DNA of 64,000 nt, taken from the NCBI RefSeq assembly GCF_003105115.1, contig NZ_QETH01000006.1:52888-116887 (forward strand). The letters run 5' to 3'. The stretch is from Flavobacterium sp. HTF (GTDB lineage Bacteria; Bacteroidota; Bacteroidia; Flavobacteriales; Flavobacteriaceae). Below, in pieces: positions 26,418 to 34,671 of this stretch (positions are counted from its first letter, which is position 1; every line of letters starts with the position of its first letter). Position numbers and translations under genes: made by a program. The notes under the pieces are model-generated. The model saw nothing but the letters and a program-made list of their open reading frames with translations. It was not told the DNA's origin and searched no databases.

Positions 26418-27272
26418 ATGGTAATGATTCCAAAAAACTATGGTTCTGTTTTCCTAAAAAGTATATTGCTTGTATTTGTGTTTGTTTGTTTTTCCGGATA
26501 TTCCCAAAAGTCAAATAATAAAGCTAAGTTTAAAGTAATTGCTTTTTATACGGCAAAAAATGATCAGGCACACATAAGCTTCGTTCATGAAGCGAATAAA
26601 TGGTTTCCAAAAATGGCCAAAGAAAACCATTTTATATACGATTCAACAAGTAACTGGAACAATCTAAATGCAAAATTTCTTGCGAATTATCAGGTTGTTT
26701 TGTTCCTGGACACAAGACCGGAAAATGCAGACCAGAGAGAAGCTTTTGAAAAATATATGAAAAATGGCGGCGGTTTTATGGGATTTCATTTTTCTGCTTT
26801 TGCTTTAAATGATTCCGATTATCCGCAAAACTGGGACTGGTATCATAATCAGTTTTTAGGCTCAGGCGAATATGGAAGCAATACATGGAGGCCAACATCA
26901 GCAATTTTGAGAATTGAAAACCAACATCCGGTCACTAAAAACATTCCTGAAAAATTTAAATCAGCCCCAAATGAATGGTACAGATGGAGCAATGACCTTA
27001 CAAAGAATCCGGATATCGAAATTTTACTGGCAATTGATGAATCCAGCTTTCCATTGGGAACCGGGCCAAAACCGAATGAAATCTGGCACAATGGCTATTA
27101 TCCGGTTGTATGGACAAACAAAAAATACAAAATGCTATATGTCAATATGGGGCATAATGATATTGATTATGAACATGGAACCAACAAAACATTGTCATAT
27201 ACATTTGAAAATGAAACAGAAAGTAAACTAATTCTAAATGGTTTACTCTGGCTTGGAAATTCAAAAAAATAA
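26418..27272 (+). CDS. ThuA-like exported trehalose-utilization-type protein
   Basis: About 284 residues. A signal peptide (ILLVFVFVCFSGYSQ) precedes a ThuA/glutamine-amidotransferase-like fold: VIAFYTAKNDQAHISFVHEANKW, GGGFMGFHFSA near 110-120, and NGYYPVVWTNKKYKMLYVNMGHND near 215-240. ThuA domains are linked to sugar metabolism, but this is a stand-alone exported form. Start choice: ATG at 26418 or 26424; an in-frame TTG precedes both. The sulfurtransferase gene starts 10 bp later. Confidence 0.82.
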   Translation: MVMIPKNYGSVFLKSILLVFVFVCFSGYSQKSNNKAKFKVIAFYTAKNDQAHISFVHEANKWFPKMAKENHFIYDSTSNWNNLNAKFLANYQVVLFLDTRPENADQREAFEKYMKNGGGFMGFHFSAFALNDSDYPQNWDWYHNQFLGSGEYGSNTWRPTSAILRIENQHPVTKNIPEKFKSAPNEWYRWSNDLTKNPDIEILLAIDESSFPLGTGPKPNEIWHNGYYPVVWTNKKYKMLYVNMGHNDIDYEHGTNKTLSYTFENETESKLILNGLLWLGNSKK

Positions 27273-27282
27273 CTACCCAAAA

Positions 27283-28140
27283 ATGACAAATACACTTTCC
27301 CCAATCATAAATCCGGAAGAACTTATAAAATTACAGGAATCATCAAATTTCATATTGATTGATGCACGTGCCGGATTAAATGCTGAAGAAAATTATAAAA
27401 AAGAACATCTAAAAGGTGCCGGATATGTTGATCTAAACAAAGATCTGGCAACAGTAGAAGCTGATCCTGCAAAAGGCGGAAGACATCCTTTGCCCTCTTT
27501 TGAAAAGTTTTCCGCAGTACTTTCAAAATTCGGAATTACGCCTTCTAGTCATGTTATTGTTTATGATGACAAAAACGGTTCTAACGCCGCTGCCCGATTC
27601 TGGTGGATGCTGCGCGCAATTGGGCACGAAAAAGTGCAGGTTTTGAATGGCGGTTTGCAGGCGGCTGTAAAAATTGGTTTTCCTGTAAGCTCAGAAACAG
27701 AACATTTTGAAAAAACAGAAAAATATCCTGTTCAGGAATGGAAATTACTTTTAGCCGATATTGAAGAAGTAGAAAAAGCCCGAAACAGCGACAACAATAT
27801 TGTAATTGATGTAAGGGACAAAAATCGTTTTGACGGCCTCACAGAACCTCTTGATTTAATAGCCGGACATATTCCCGGGGCAATCAATGTTCCTTTTGGT
27901 GAAAACCTAAACGAAGATGGTTTTTATCATTCTCCAGAAATATTAAACAAAAAATACAAAGAGGTTTTAGGCGATGTAAAACCTGAAAATACGATTGTTC
28001 ATTGCGGTTCGGGCGTTACGGCCTGCCATACCTTACTGGCGATGGATTATGCCGGAATTCCGATTCCGAAATTATACGTAGCATCATGGAGCGAGTGGTC
28101 AAGAAACGATCGTGAAATGGCTCTTAAAGAAAATAAATAA
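27283..28140 (+). CDS. sseA: 3-Mercaptopyruvate/thiosulfate sulfurtransferase
   Basis: 285 residues from MTNTLSPII. An earlier Met at 27238 overlaps the ThuA gene and adds a non-family tail, so I reject it. Two rhodanese domains are visible; the second has the active-site loop CGSGVTACH with Cys241. The sequence CGSGVTA favours 3-mercaptopyruvate as donor over thiosulfate. It would pass sulfane sulfur to cyanide or thiols in the cytoplasm. The following ABC ATPase gene begins 11 bp later. Confidence 0.9.
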   Translation: MTNTLSPIINPEELIKLQESSNFILIDARAGLNAEENYKKEHLKGAGYVDLNKDLATVEADPAKGGRHPLPSFEKFSAVLSKFGITPSSHVIVYDDKNGSNAAARFWWMLRAIGHEKVQVLNGGLQAAVKIGFPVSSETEHFEKTEKYPVQEWKLLLADIEEVEKARNSDNNIVIDVRDKNRFDGLTEPLDLIAGHIPGAINVPFGENLNEDGFYHSPEILNKKYKEVLGDVKPENTIVHCGSGVTACHTLLAMDYAGIPIPKLYVASWSEWSRNDREMALKENK

Positions 28141-28150
28141 TACAAAAGAA

Positions 28151-29392
28151 ATGCAGCATTGGGATATCCTTTTATCTAATCAGGTAAACAAAAAAGCTTT
28201 TATAGACACTTTACTTACAGGCAACGCCAAAGAAGAATTAGCCGTTTTTAACAATCAAAAAGGAATTCTGTTTTCAGATATAGCCATTGAGAAGTTCATC
28301 GAAAAAGAATACCAATATGACTCCGTAGAAGCTTCTCCGGATTCGCACAGGCAATTGAGAACTTTTTCTTCCGGTGAACGCAAAAAAGAGTTTTTAAAAT
28401 ACTGCATCAATCAAAAACCCGATTTTATCATTTTTGATAATCCGTTTGACCATCTGGATCAGGCATCCAGGGTAATTCTTGCGGAATCTTTAAAAGATTT
28501 AATTGTTGATATTGCCATTATACAAATAGTAAACCGCGTTACCGATGTGCTTAATTTTGTTCCGAATAAAGCGCAGATAAAAGACAATTCGTTTGCATTA
28601 CATCCAATTTCAAAAACCGAAAGCCATTTTAAAACCTTAAATACATCCGAAATTCCGAAAGCTTCAGAACAGCATTCCTTTCACGAAAGTGTATTAATCA
28701 AAATGGAAAATGTGGCTGTGAGTTATGACGAAAGAAAAATTCTGGACAACATTTCCTGGACTATAAAACAAGGCGAATTCTGGCAGTTAATCGGCCCGAA
28801 CGGTTCCGGAAAAAGCACTATTTTATCTTTGATAACGGGCGACAACCCAAAGGGATTCGGTCAGGATTTATTTTTATTTGGAAGAAAAAAAGGAACCGGC
28901 GAAAGCGTTTGGGAAATCAAAAAACAAATTGGAATTTTCGCTACCTCAATGACCGATTTATTTCAAAAAAGCCACACTTTAGAGCAAATGATCCTCTCGG
29001 GATTTTTTGATTCTATTGGTTTGTATACAGAACCCACAACACATCAGCAGCAAATTGTAACACAATGGCTTGAAGTAATAGAAATGGCTCACTTACGCAA
29101 AAAACGTTTTATAGATCTTTCTATTGGCCAGCAGAGAGTAGCCTTAATTGTTCGTGCTGTTTTAAAACATCCGCCTTTATTAATTCTGGATGAGCCTGTA
29201 GAAGGACTCGACGACGAAAATGTAGAATTGGTAATCCAGCTGATCAATACCATAAAACAAGAAACGAATGTGAGTATCATTTACGTTTCACACCGCATAG
29301 AATCAGGCCTCGCTCCTACTTCGGTATTTGAGCTTGTCCCAGCCCCAACCGGGTCAACCGGCAAAATAAAATATCATTCTGAACTGAATTAA
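28151..29392 (+). CDS. Double ABC-type ATPase (ModF/PhrA-like), first domain degenerate
   Basis: 413 residues starting MQHWDILLS. A longer frame from 28112 lies within the sulfurtransferase. Domain 1 (about 1-165) keeps a signature FSSGER and Walker-B-like FIIFDNP but I see no Walker A. Domain 2 has Walker A GPNGSGKST (from residue 215), signature LSIGQQRV (about 323) and Walker B LLILDEP (about 347). No membrane part is present. Soluble two-domain ABC proteins of this sort include ModF, so transport is unlikely to be its sole role. Confidence 0.82.
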   Translation: MQHWDILLSNQVNKKAFIDTLLTGNAKEELAVFNNQKGILFSDIAIEKFIEKEYQYDSVEASPDSHRQLRTFSSGERKKEFLKYCINQKPDFIIFDNPFDHLDQASRVILAESLKDLIVDIAIIQIVNRVTDVLNFVPNKAQIKDNSFALHPISKTESHFKTLNTSEIPKASEQHSFHESVLIKMENVAVSYDERKILDNISWTIKQGEFWQLIGPNGSGKSTILSLITGDNPKGFGQDLFLFGRKKGTGESVWEIKKQIGIFATSMTDLFQKSHTLEQMILSGFFDSIGLYTEPTTHQQQIVTQWLEVIEMAHLRKKRFIDLSIGQQRVALIVRAVLKHPPLLILDEPVEGLDDENVELVIQLINTIKQETNVSIIYVSHRIESGLAPTSVFELVPAPTGSTGKIKYHSELN

Positions 29393-29454
29393 AACACAAA
29401 TTCCACTAATTTACACGAAAGTTAATCTGTGTAAATTAGTGGAATTTGTGTTTT
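29391..29454. terminator. Long perfect hairpin, bidirectional terminator and repeat
   Basis: 26-bp perfect arms (29391-29416 and 29429-29454) around a 12-nt loop lie between the convergent ABC and rluD-type genes. The arms consist of CACAAATTC/CACTAATTTA units and end in A and T runs, suited to stopping both strands. The first arm overlaps the stop codon of the ABC gene. Confidence 0.85.
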
Positions 29455-29497
29455 ATAAAAAATTATCTGATTTTCTAATTGACAAATTATCTCATTA

Positions 29498-30538
29498 TTA
29501 TTCTTCCTCGTCCGTATTATGCGATTTTGAGTAATTTCTCCATTTTTCCAGGCAATCCTTAAAATCATCCGGAATTTCTGTATCAAAACGCATCATTTCG
29601 CCCGTGACAGGATGCACAAAACCAAGTGTTTTAGCATGTAGCGCCTGACGTGGCAATGCTTTAAAACAGTTTTCTATAAACTGCTTGTATTTTGTAAACG
29701 TTGTTCCTTTCAAAATCAAATGGCCTCCGTAGCGTTCGTCATTAAACAACGGATGTCCGATATGTTTCATATGCGCACGGATCTGGTGCGTTCTTCCTGT
29801 CTCTAATCTACAGGAAATCAAAGTTACATAACCAAATCGCTCCAAAACTTTATAATGCGTAATTGCCGGTTTCCCAATTTCAGGATCAGCAAAAACAGCC
29901 ATCTGCATACGGTCTTTTAAGTGTCTTGCCAGATTTCCTTCAATCGTTCCGGCGTCATCTGCCACATTTCCCCACACCAGCGCAATATATTCACGCTCTG
30001 TAGTTTTGGCTTCAAACTGTTTTGCCAAATGTGTCATTGCCGCTTCTGTTTTGGCAATAATCAGCAATCCTGAAGTATCTTTATCAATCCTGTGCACAAG
30101 GCCCGGACGTTCGCTGCTGTTCATTGGCAGGTTATCAAAATGATGTGCCAGGGCATTTACCAAAGTTCCGGTATAATTCCCGTGACCCGGATGAACCACC
30201 ATTCCCGGTTCTTTATTAATCAATAAAAGCGCATCATCTTCATACACAATATTCAACGGAAGATTTTCCGGAAGAATATGGTTTTCATATGGCGGATGCG
30301 ATAACATCACTGTCACCACATCAAAAGGTTTTACTTTATAATTTGATTTTACGGGAATATCATTTACAAAAATATTTCCTTCAGTTGCTGCATTCTGAAT
30401 CTTATTACGCGTAGCATTCTGAATCAAATTCATTAAATATTTGTCAATACGCAAAAGCGCCTGACCTTTAGGTACTTCAAATCTAAAATGTTCGAATAAT
30501 TCGTCTTCCAGATCTAAATTTTCAATATTATTGTCCAT
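29498..30538 (-). CDS. rluD: 23S rRNA pseudouridine synthase, RluD family
   Basis: 346 residues. An S4 RNA-binding domain is at the N-terminus (LLRIDKYLMNLI...GNIFVND). The catalytic domain has VVHPGHGNYTGTLVNAL and the active-site motif HRIDKDTSG with Asp152. RluD-type enzymes isomerise uridines in helix 69 of 23S rRNA; the precise site is inferred from family. Its start overlaps the PASTA gene by 11 bp. It ends in front of the long hairpin. Confidence 0.93.
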   Translation of the reverse strand: MDNNIENLDLEDELFEHFRFEVPKGQALLRIDKYLMNLIQNATRNKIQNAATEGNIFVNDIPVKSNYKVKPFDVVTVMLSHPPYENHILPENLPLNIVYEDDALLLINKEPGMVVHPGHGNYTGTLVNALAHHFDNLPMNSSERPGLVHRIDKDTSGLLIIAKTEAAMTHLAKQFEAKTTEREYIALVWGNVADDAGTIEGNLARHLKDRMQMAVFADPEIGKPAITHYKVLERFGYVTLISCRLETGRTHQIRAHMKHIGHPLFNDERYGGHLILKGTTFTKYKQFIENCFKALPRQALHAKTLGFVHPVTGEMMRFDTEIPDDFKDCLEKWRNYSKSHNTDEEE

Positions 30539-31151
30539 CTTTTGGGGTTTCTGTCTCCGGCGTTGCTAAACTGTCTGTCGCCTGACTATCATCTACATAT
30601 GTTGCTTTTCCGTCACCTAAAACCAAATCAATTTTAGACGCTTTCAGCACACGGTCTCCTACTTTCAAATTTCTTCCTTTGTAACGCATTTCCAAAACCA
30701 TGTCTTTTCCAAGATTCGGAATATACGTAATCGTTCCCGGTTCAAGTCCTAAAGCTTTCAGGGTCGGAACTGCTTCACGATATGTTTTTTCAATTAAATC
30801 AGGAATTCTCACAGACGAAAATCCCGATGCATTAATTTTAATATATATTTTTCTACCCTCTTTTACCTTAGTTCCAGGCAACGGATCCTGTTCTACAACA
30901 CTATATTTTGGAAATTCACTTCGGTAATCAACACTATCCAAAAGCACATAATCCAGGTCTAGTTCGTCCAGTTTTTCTTCAACTTGCTCTTCAGTCAGTT
31001 TAGATAAATCCGGAACTGCAATTTCATGTCCGTGATCAGTTGTAAAAGTCAACCAATGCATAAACAAATAACCCAAAACCGCTATAATAGCAGCAGCACT
31101 TAATACTTGCAAAAAAAATACACGGCTTGTTAAATACTTACGTAAACTCAT
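30528..31151 (-). CDS. PASTA-domain membrane protein
   Basis: About 207 residues from MSLRKYL. An earlier Met at 31196 adds a Lys/Arg-rich tail, so I choose the second Met. A membrane helix (LSAAAIIAVLGYLFMHWL) is followed by PASTA units of about 65-70 residues: IAVPDLSKLTEEQVEEKL, then VRIPDLIEKTYREAVPTLKALGL. PASTA domains bind cell-wall fragments or beta-lactams in kinases and PBPs; here no kinase domain is present. It overlaps rluD and is probably co-transcribed with it. Confidence 0.85.
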   Translation of the reverse strand: MSLRKYLTSRVFFLQVLSAAAIIAVLGYLFMHWLTFTTDHGHEIAVPDLSKLTEEQVEEKLDELDLDYVLLDSVDYRSEFPKYSVVEQDPLPGTKVKEGRKIYIKINASGFSSVRIPDLIEKTYREAVPTLKALGLEPGTITYIPNLGKDMVLEMRYKGRNLKVGDRVLKASKIDLVLGDGKATYVDDSQATDSLATPETETPKDGQ

Positions 31152-31249
31152 AAATTTATTTTTAGTTGTGGCAAAGATAAACCTATTTCGTTTCAAAAAA
31201 AATGATAATTTTGTTTAAAACAATATAAGGTTTAACACTCATTTTATAA

Positions 31250-31342
31250 GGAGCTGTTTCCTGCTGTCCGCTGTATCTTTTGTTTTCTAAAGAAAAAAAA
31301 CAAAAGGATGCTGCTTCCATCAGGGCTAGGACTTTAGGTTTT
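31250..31342. repeat. Intergenic repeat with internal stem (Bacteroidota-wide type)
   Basis: A ~93-bp stretch with GGAGCTGTTTCCTGCTGTCC at its left and GGATGCTGCTTCCATCAGGG at its right encloses CTTTTGTTTTC and its near complement. The layout suggests a mobile or structural intergenic repeat. From memory, similar sequences occur at several places in flavobacterial genomes; I cannot verify this here. It lies in the 338-bp gap upstream of ddl. Confidence 0.5.
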
Positions 31343-31430
31343 TATAACAGCATTAATTTAAAATTAAAGATAATAACGTAAAAACAGAAAATTCAATATA
31401 AAAAAGAAAAATTATTATTGTTTATTTTTA

Positions 31431-31458
31431 CCTGAAGCCTGAAACTTTAAACCTGAAA
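31431..31458 (+). repeat. 7-nt periodic array (CCTGAAA type) before ddl
   Basis: Four 7-nt units run CCTGAAG, CCTGAAA, CTTTAAA, CCTGAAA, followed by further ACTTTAAACT text. It stops 31 bp before the ddl ATG. The same family appears at 35302-35329. Confidence 0.7.
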
Positions 31459-31489
31459 CAAAAAATAAAACTTTAAACTAAAAAACATA

Positions 31490-32461
31490 ATGAAAAACAT
31501 AGCCATCATCATGGGCGGATATTCAAGCGAATATAAAATTTCTCTCATCTCAGGAAACGTCGTTCACCAATACCTTGACAAAACAAAATACAACGGATTC
31601 CGCATTCATATTTTTAAAGAGAAATGGGTTTATGTAGATGAAAATGAGGCTGAGTTTCCTATTGACCGAAATGACTTTTCAGTCACGGTAAACGGAAAAA
31701 AAATCACTTTTGACTGTGTTTTTAATGCCATTCACGGAACTCCGGGAGAAGATGGCCTTATGCAGGCTTATTTTGAGTTATTAGGTATTCCGCAATCTTC
31801 TTGTGATTATTATCAGTCGGCTTTGACTTTCAACAAACGTGATTTATTGTCTGTTCTAAAACCATACGGAATAAAAACAGCCATTTCTTATTACCTGAAC
31901 AAAGGTGATGTTATCAATACAGACGAAATAGTAAAAAAAGTAGGTTTGCCATGTTTCGTAAAACCAAACAAAGCAGGTTCAAGCTTCGGGATTTCAAAAG
32001 TAAAAACTACTGCAGAATTGCCAATTGCCATTGAAGTAGCTTATAAAGAAGATAATGAAATCATCATTGAGAGCTTCCTTGATGGAACTGAAGTTTCTGT
32101 CGGAGTTATTAATTACAAAGGAGAAGTAATAGTTTTACCAATTACGGAAATCGTTTCTGATAATGATTTCTTTGATTATGAAGCCAAATACGAAGGAAAA
32201 TCACAAGAAATCACTCCTGCCAGAATCTCAGACGAACTGACAAAAAAAGTGGGAGATACGGCAAAACGTGCTTACGAAGTTTTAAAAATGAAAGGTTTCT
32301 CAAGAAGCGAATTCATTATCGTAGACAACGAACCATATATGCTGGAAATGAACACAATTCCGGGACTAACAACCGAAAGCCTGATTCCGCAACAGGCCAA
32401 AGCAGCAGGGATTTCTCTTGAAGATTTATTTACAAATGCGATTGAGTTAGCGCTGTTGTAA
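31490..32461 (+). CDS. ddl: D-alanine--D-alanine ligase
   Basis: 323 residues, full length. It joins two D-alanines with ATP for peptidoglycan precursors. Landmarks are IAIIMGGYSSEYKIS at the start, HGTPGEDGLMQAYFELLGIPQ near 88-108, PCFVKPNKAGSSFGISKV near 160, and the metal site LEMNTIPGLT near 288. It is followed by a terminator formed from an 8-nt periodic array. Confidence 0.96.
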   Translation: MKNIAIIMGGYSSEYKISLISGNVVHQYLDKTKYNGFRIHIFKEKWVYVDENEAEFPIDRNDFSVTVNGKKITFDCVFNAIHGTPGEDGLMQAYFELLGIPQSSCDYYQSALTFNKRDLLSVLKPYGIKTAISYYLNKGDVINTDEIVKKVGLPCFVKPNKAGSSFGISKVKTTAELPIAIEVAYKEDNEIIIESFLDGTEVSVGVINYKGEVIVLPITEIVSDNDFFDYEAKYEGKSQEITPARISDELTKKVGDTAKRAYEVLKMKGFSRSEFIIVDNEPYMLEMNTIPGLTTESLIPQQAKAAGISLEDLFTNAIELALL

Positions 32462-32467
32462 AAGGTG

Positions 32468-32509
32468 CTAAGATACTAAGGTGCTGAGATTCTAAGATTT
32501 CAGCACCTT
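32468..32509 (+). terminator. Terminator built from an 8-nt periodic array, after ddl
   Basis: CTAAGATA, CTAAGGTG, CTGAGATT, CTAAGATT are consecutive 8-nt units. AAGGTGCTGA (32478-32487) pairs with TCAGCACCTT (32500-32509) and a T run follows, so the array also acts as a rho-independent terminator. Confidence 0.75.
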
Positions 32510-32602
32510 TTTTATTAAAAATTCAAACAAACAGGATTATCAAAATTTCAGGATAATTTTGGTCTGAAACATGGAAATTAAAATACAAATCTGTTATAAA
32601 AA

Positions 32603-32634
32603 CTTAGTAACTTAGTTTCTTAGATCTTAACACC
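32603..32634 (+). repeat. 8-nt periodic array (CTTAGNNN) before DUF421 gene
   Basis: CTTAGTAA, CTTAGTTT, CTTAGATC, TTAACACC are four 8-nt units ending 7 bp before the ATG at 32642. They are the reverse complement in style of the array at 32468-32499. Confidence 0.75.
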
Positions 32635-32641
32635 TCAAAAA

Positions 32642-33334
32642 ATGAAACAAATCTTCGAATGGGAAAGATTACTTTTTAATAATCTGCCTGGAAATTTCCT
32701 TTTGGAAGTTATATTTCGTTCTACCGTCATGTTCATTATTTTACTGCTGACACTAAAAATGGCAGGAAAACGAGGCGTAAAACAGTTATCTATTTTCGAA
32801 ACCGTAATTATTATAGCTCTTGGCTCTGCAGCCGGAGACCCTATGTTTTATGAAGATGTCGGAATTATTCCTGCCGCAGTCGTTTTTACTGTTATCATTA
32901 TTTTATACCGTTCAGTAACCTGGCTTACCGGAAAAAGTAAAAGATTCGAAGAATTTATAGAAGGAAAAACAGAATGCCTGATCAATGACGGTAAATTTTC
33001 GGTATCGACATTCAAAAAAGAAAGTCTCGCTCAGGACGAATTTTTTACGGAGCTCCGTATTAAATCAATTGAACATTTAGGTCAGGTAAAGCATGCTTTT
33101 ATAGAAACCACTGGCGAAGTGAGTATTTTCTATTATGAAGATAAAGATGTTGGATATGGCCTTCCGATCTTACCTGCGCTATTTGGTACAAAAAGCACAA
33201 TTATTCCAAATGACGGTATATATTCCTGCACTTTCTGTGGTCATACGACAGAACAAAAAGCCGGAACAGCAAAATGCGGTGTCTGCAAAAAAGAAGAATG
33301 GGTGGCATCCATAAATACGGTACGTATTACCTAG
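32642..33334 (+). CDS. DUF421 membrane protein with C-terminal zinc ribbon
   Basis: 230 residues. Three membrane helices (about 24-42, 48-65 and 78-95) are followed by the DUF421 domain (LINDGKFSVSTFKKESLAQDEFFTELR). The C-terminus has CTFCGHTTEQKAG...CGVCKKEE, two CxxC pairs near residues 198-220, a rubredoxin-like or zinc-ribbon add-on. DUF421 (YetF-type) proteins are inner-membrane proteins of unclear role. The zinc tail is an extra compared with the short form I know. Confidence 0.82.
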   Translation: MKQIFEWERLLFNNLPGNFLLEVIFRSTVMFIILLLTLKMAGKRGVKQLSIFETVIIIALGSAAGDPMFYEDVGIIPAAVVFTVIIILYRSVTWLTGKSKRFEEFIEGKTECLINDGKFSVSTFKKESLAQDEFFTELRIKSIEHLGQVKHAFIETTGEVSIFYYEDKDVGYGLPILPALFGTKSTIIPNDGIYSCTFCGHTTEQKAGTAKCGVCKKEEWVASINTVRIT

Positions 33335-33365
33335 AAAATCAATTCTAAAAATAAAACAATAAAAT

Positions 33366-33440
33366 CTTAACAACTTAGCTCCTTTGTAACTTAAAAGAAA
33401 ACTTAGAATCTTAGCAGCTCAGAACCTTAGAACCTTAAAG
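33366..33440 (+). repeat. Two adjacent 8-nt periodic arrays before coaD
   Basis: Array A: CTTAACAA, CTTAGCTC, CTTTGTAA, CTTAAAAG (33366-33397). Array B: CTTAGAAT, CTTAGCAG, CTCAGAAC, CTTAGAAC, CTTAAAG (33402-33440). Array B ends 2 bp before the coaD ATG at 33443, so it would be the mRNA leader. Confidence 0.78.
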
Positions 33441-33442
33441 AA

Positions 33443-33901
33443 ATGCGAAAAGCCATATTCCCGGGATCCTTTGACCCCATTACCCTTGGTCACGAAGATA
33501 TAATCAAAAGAGGAATTTCTCTGTTTGATGAAATTGTTATTGCTATTGGCGTAAATGCCGAAAAAAAATACATGTTTTCACTCGAAGAAAGAAAACGTTT
33601 TATTGAAGAAACCTTCAAAAATGAACCTAAAATAAGTGTGATTACTTATGAAGGACTTACGATTGATTTAGCCAAAAAATTAAACGCAAATTTCATTTTA
33701 AGAGGACTGCGCAACCCTGCCGATTTCGAATTCGAAAAAGCAATTGCACACACCAACAGAAAACTGTCTAAGATAGAAACAGTGTTTTTATTAACCGCAG
33801 CAAGTACCTCGTTTATTAGCTCCAGTATTGTTCGAGATGTATTAAGAAATGGCGGTGAATACGAAATGCTCGTTCCTGATGCTGTACGAGTTAAGAAATA
33901 A
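33443..33901 (+). CDS. coaD: Phosphopantetheine adenylyltransferase
   Basis: 152 residues, full length. It makes dephospho-CoA from phosphopantetheine and ATP. The nucleotidyltransferase start KAIFPGSFDPITLGHEDII has the T/HxGH motif (TLGH); LRGLRNPADFEFE and STSFISSSIVRD follow. It sits directly behind the repeat array. Confidence 0.95.
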   Translation: MRKAIFPGSFDPITLGHEDIIKRGISLFDEIVIAIGVNAEKKYMFSLEERKRFIEETFKNEPKISVITYEGLTIDLAKKLNANFILRGLRNPADFEFEKAIAHTNRKLSKIETVFLLTAASTSFISSSIVRDVLRNGGEYEMLVPDAVRVKK

Positions 33902-33932
33902 TTTTAATAAAACATTAACTTAAAAAGATAAA

Positions 33933-33963
33933 TTTGGATAAGTAAGGAATAGCTCTATTTTTG
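33933..33963 (+). promoter_or_regulatory. Bacteroidota-type promoter of the zinc-ribbon membrane gene
   Basis: TTTG (33933-33936), a 19-bp spacer, then TATTTTTG (33956-33963) match the TTTG-N19-TAnnTTTG consensus exactly. The ATG at 33989 lies 25 bp downstream of the -7 box. Confidence 0.78.
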
Positions 33964-33988
33964 TAGTAACTAACTCAAAAAATTTAAA

Positions 33989-34600
33989 ATGCTATTATAT
34001 TACGGAACCAAAGCAACCAGTTTAAAAAACGGTCAGATAATCAATGTTGATTGTCCAAACTGCAACACAAACGTGTCCATGATTTACAGTGTGTACGGAA
34101 AATATGCACACTTGTATCTCATCCCCTTTTTTCCGGTCAAAAAGTTAACTTTTACCGAATGTAATTCTTGTAAAAAAACATTTGAACAAGCTGAATTAGC
34201 ATCCTCAATTCAGCAAAAACTGGAAAGAGAAAAAGAAAAAAATGCCGTGAAAACACCTATCTGGATGTTCTCAGGTTTGTTTATAATTGCTATTATTACT
34301 GCTATGGGATTTTATAGTTCACATCAAACGGATGTTGACAGCGAAAACTTCATTAAAAGCCCAAAAGTCGGTGATGTTTATTTATTAAATTCTACAGATG
34401 GCTTTTATACTACAATGAAAATAGATCAGATTTCTAAAGACAGTCTGAATTTTTTTCTGAATGATATGGAAATTGACAGCAAATCAGAAATGTATAAAAT
34501 TGATGTTGACACAAACTACAACAGCAAAAGAAGCATCGCTAAAAAAGACCTCCTAAAGCTTTATACAGACCAGAAAATATTTGAAGTGAAACGCGAATAG
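33989..34600 (+). CDS. Zinc-ribbon membrane protein
   Basis: 203 residues. The N-terminus has CPNC and CNSC (about residues 22-25 and 57-60), a zinc-ribbon pair, with the segment HLYLIPFFPVKK between them. A coiled stretch leads to one membrane helix (WMFSGLFIIAIITAMGFY, about 90-108) and a C-terminal beta-rich domain (VGDVYLLNSTDGFYTTMKID) outside. The role is not known. It has an exact-match promoter and follows coaD by 87 bp. Confidence 0.72.
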   Translation: MLLYYGTKATSLKNGQIINVDCPNCNTNVSMIYSVYGKYAHLYLIPFFPVKKLTFTECNSCKKTFEQAELASSIQQKLEREKEKNAVKTPIWMFSGLFIIAIITAMGFYSSHQTDVDSENFIKSPKVGDVYLLNSTDGFYTTMKIDQISKDSLNFFLNDMEIDSKSEMYKIDVDTNYNSKRSIAKKDLLKLYTDQKIFEVKRE

Positions 34601-34671
34601 CAATTTAGCCTTCAAACACTTGCGAAATGTAGTAAATAACTGTACTTTCGCCGAAATTTAAGATAATAAAA

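Noticed and set aside
27238..27282. Upstream start for the sulfurtransferase
   Set aside because: It overlaps the ThuA gene by 35 bp and adds a tail not typical of the family.
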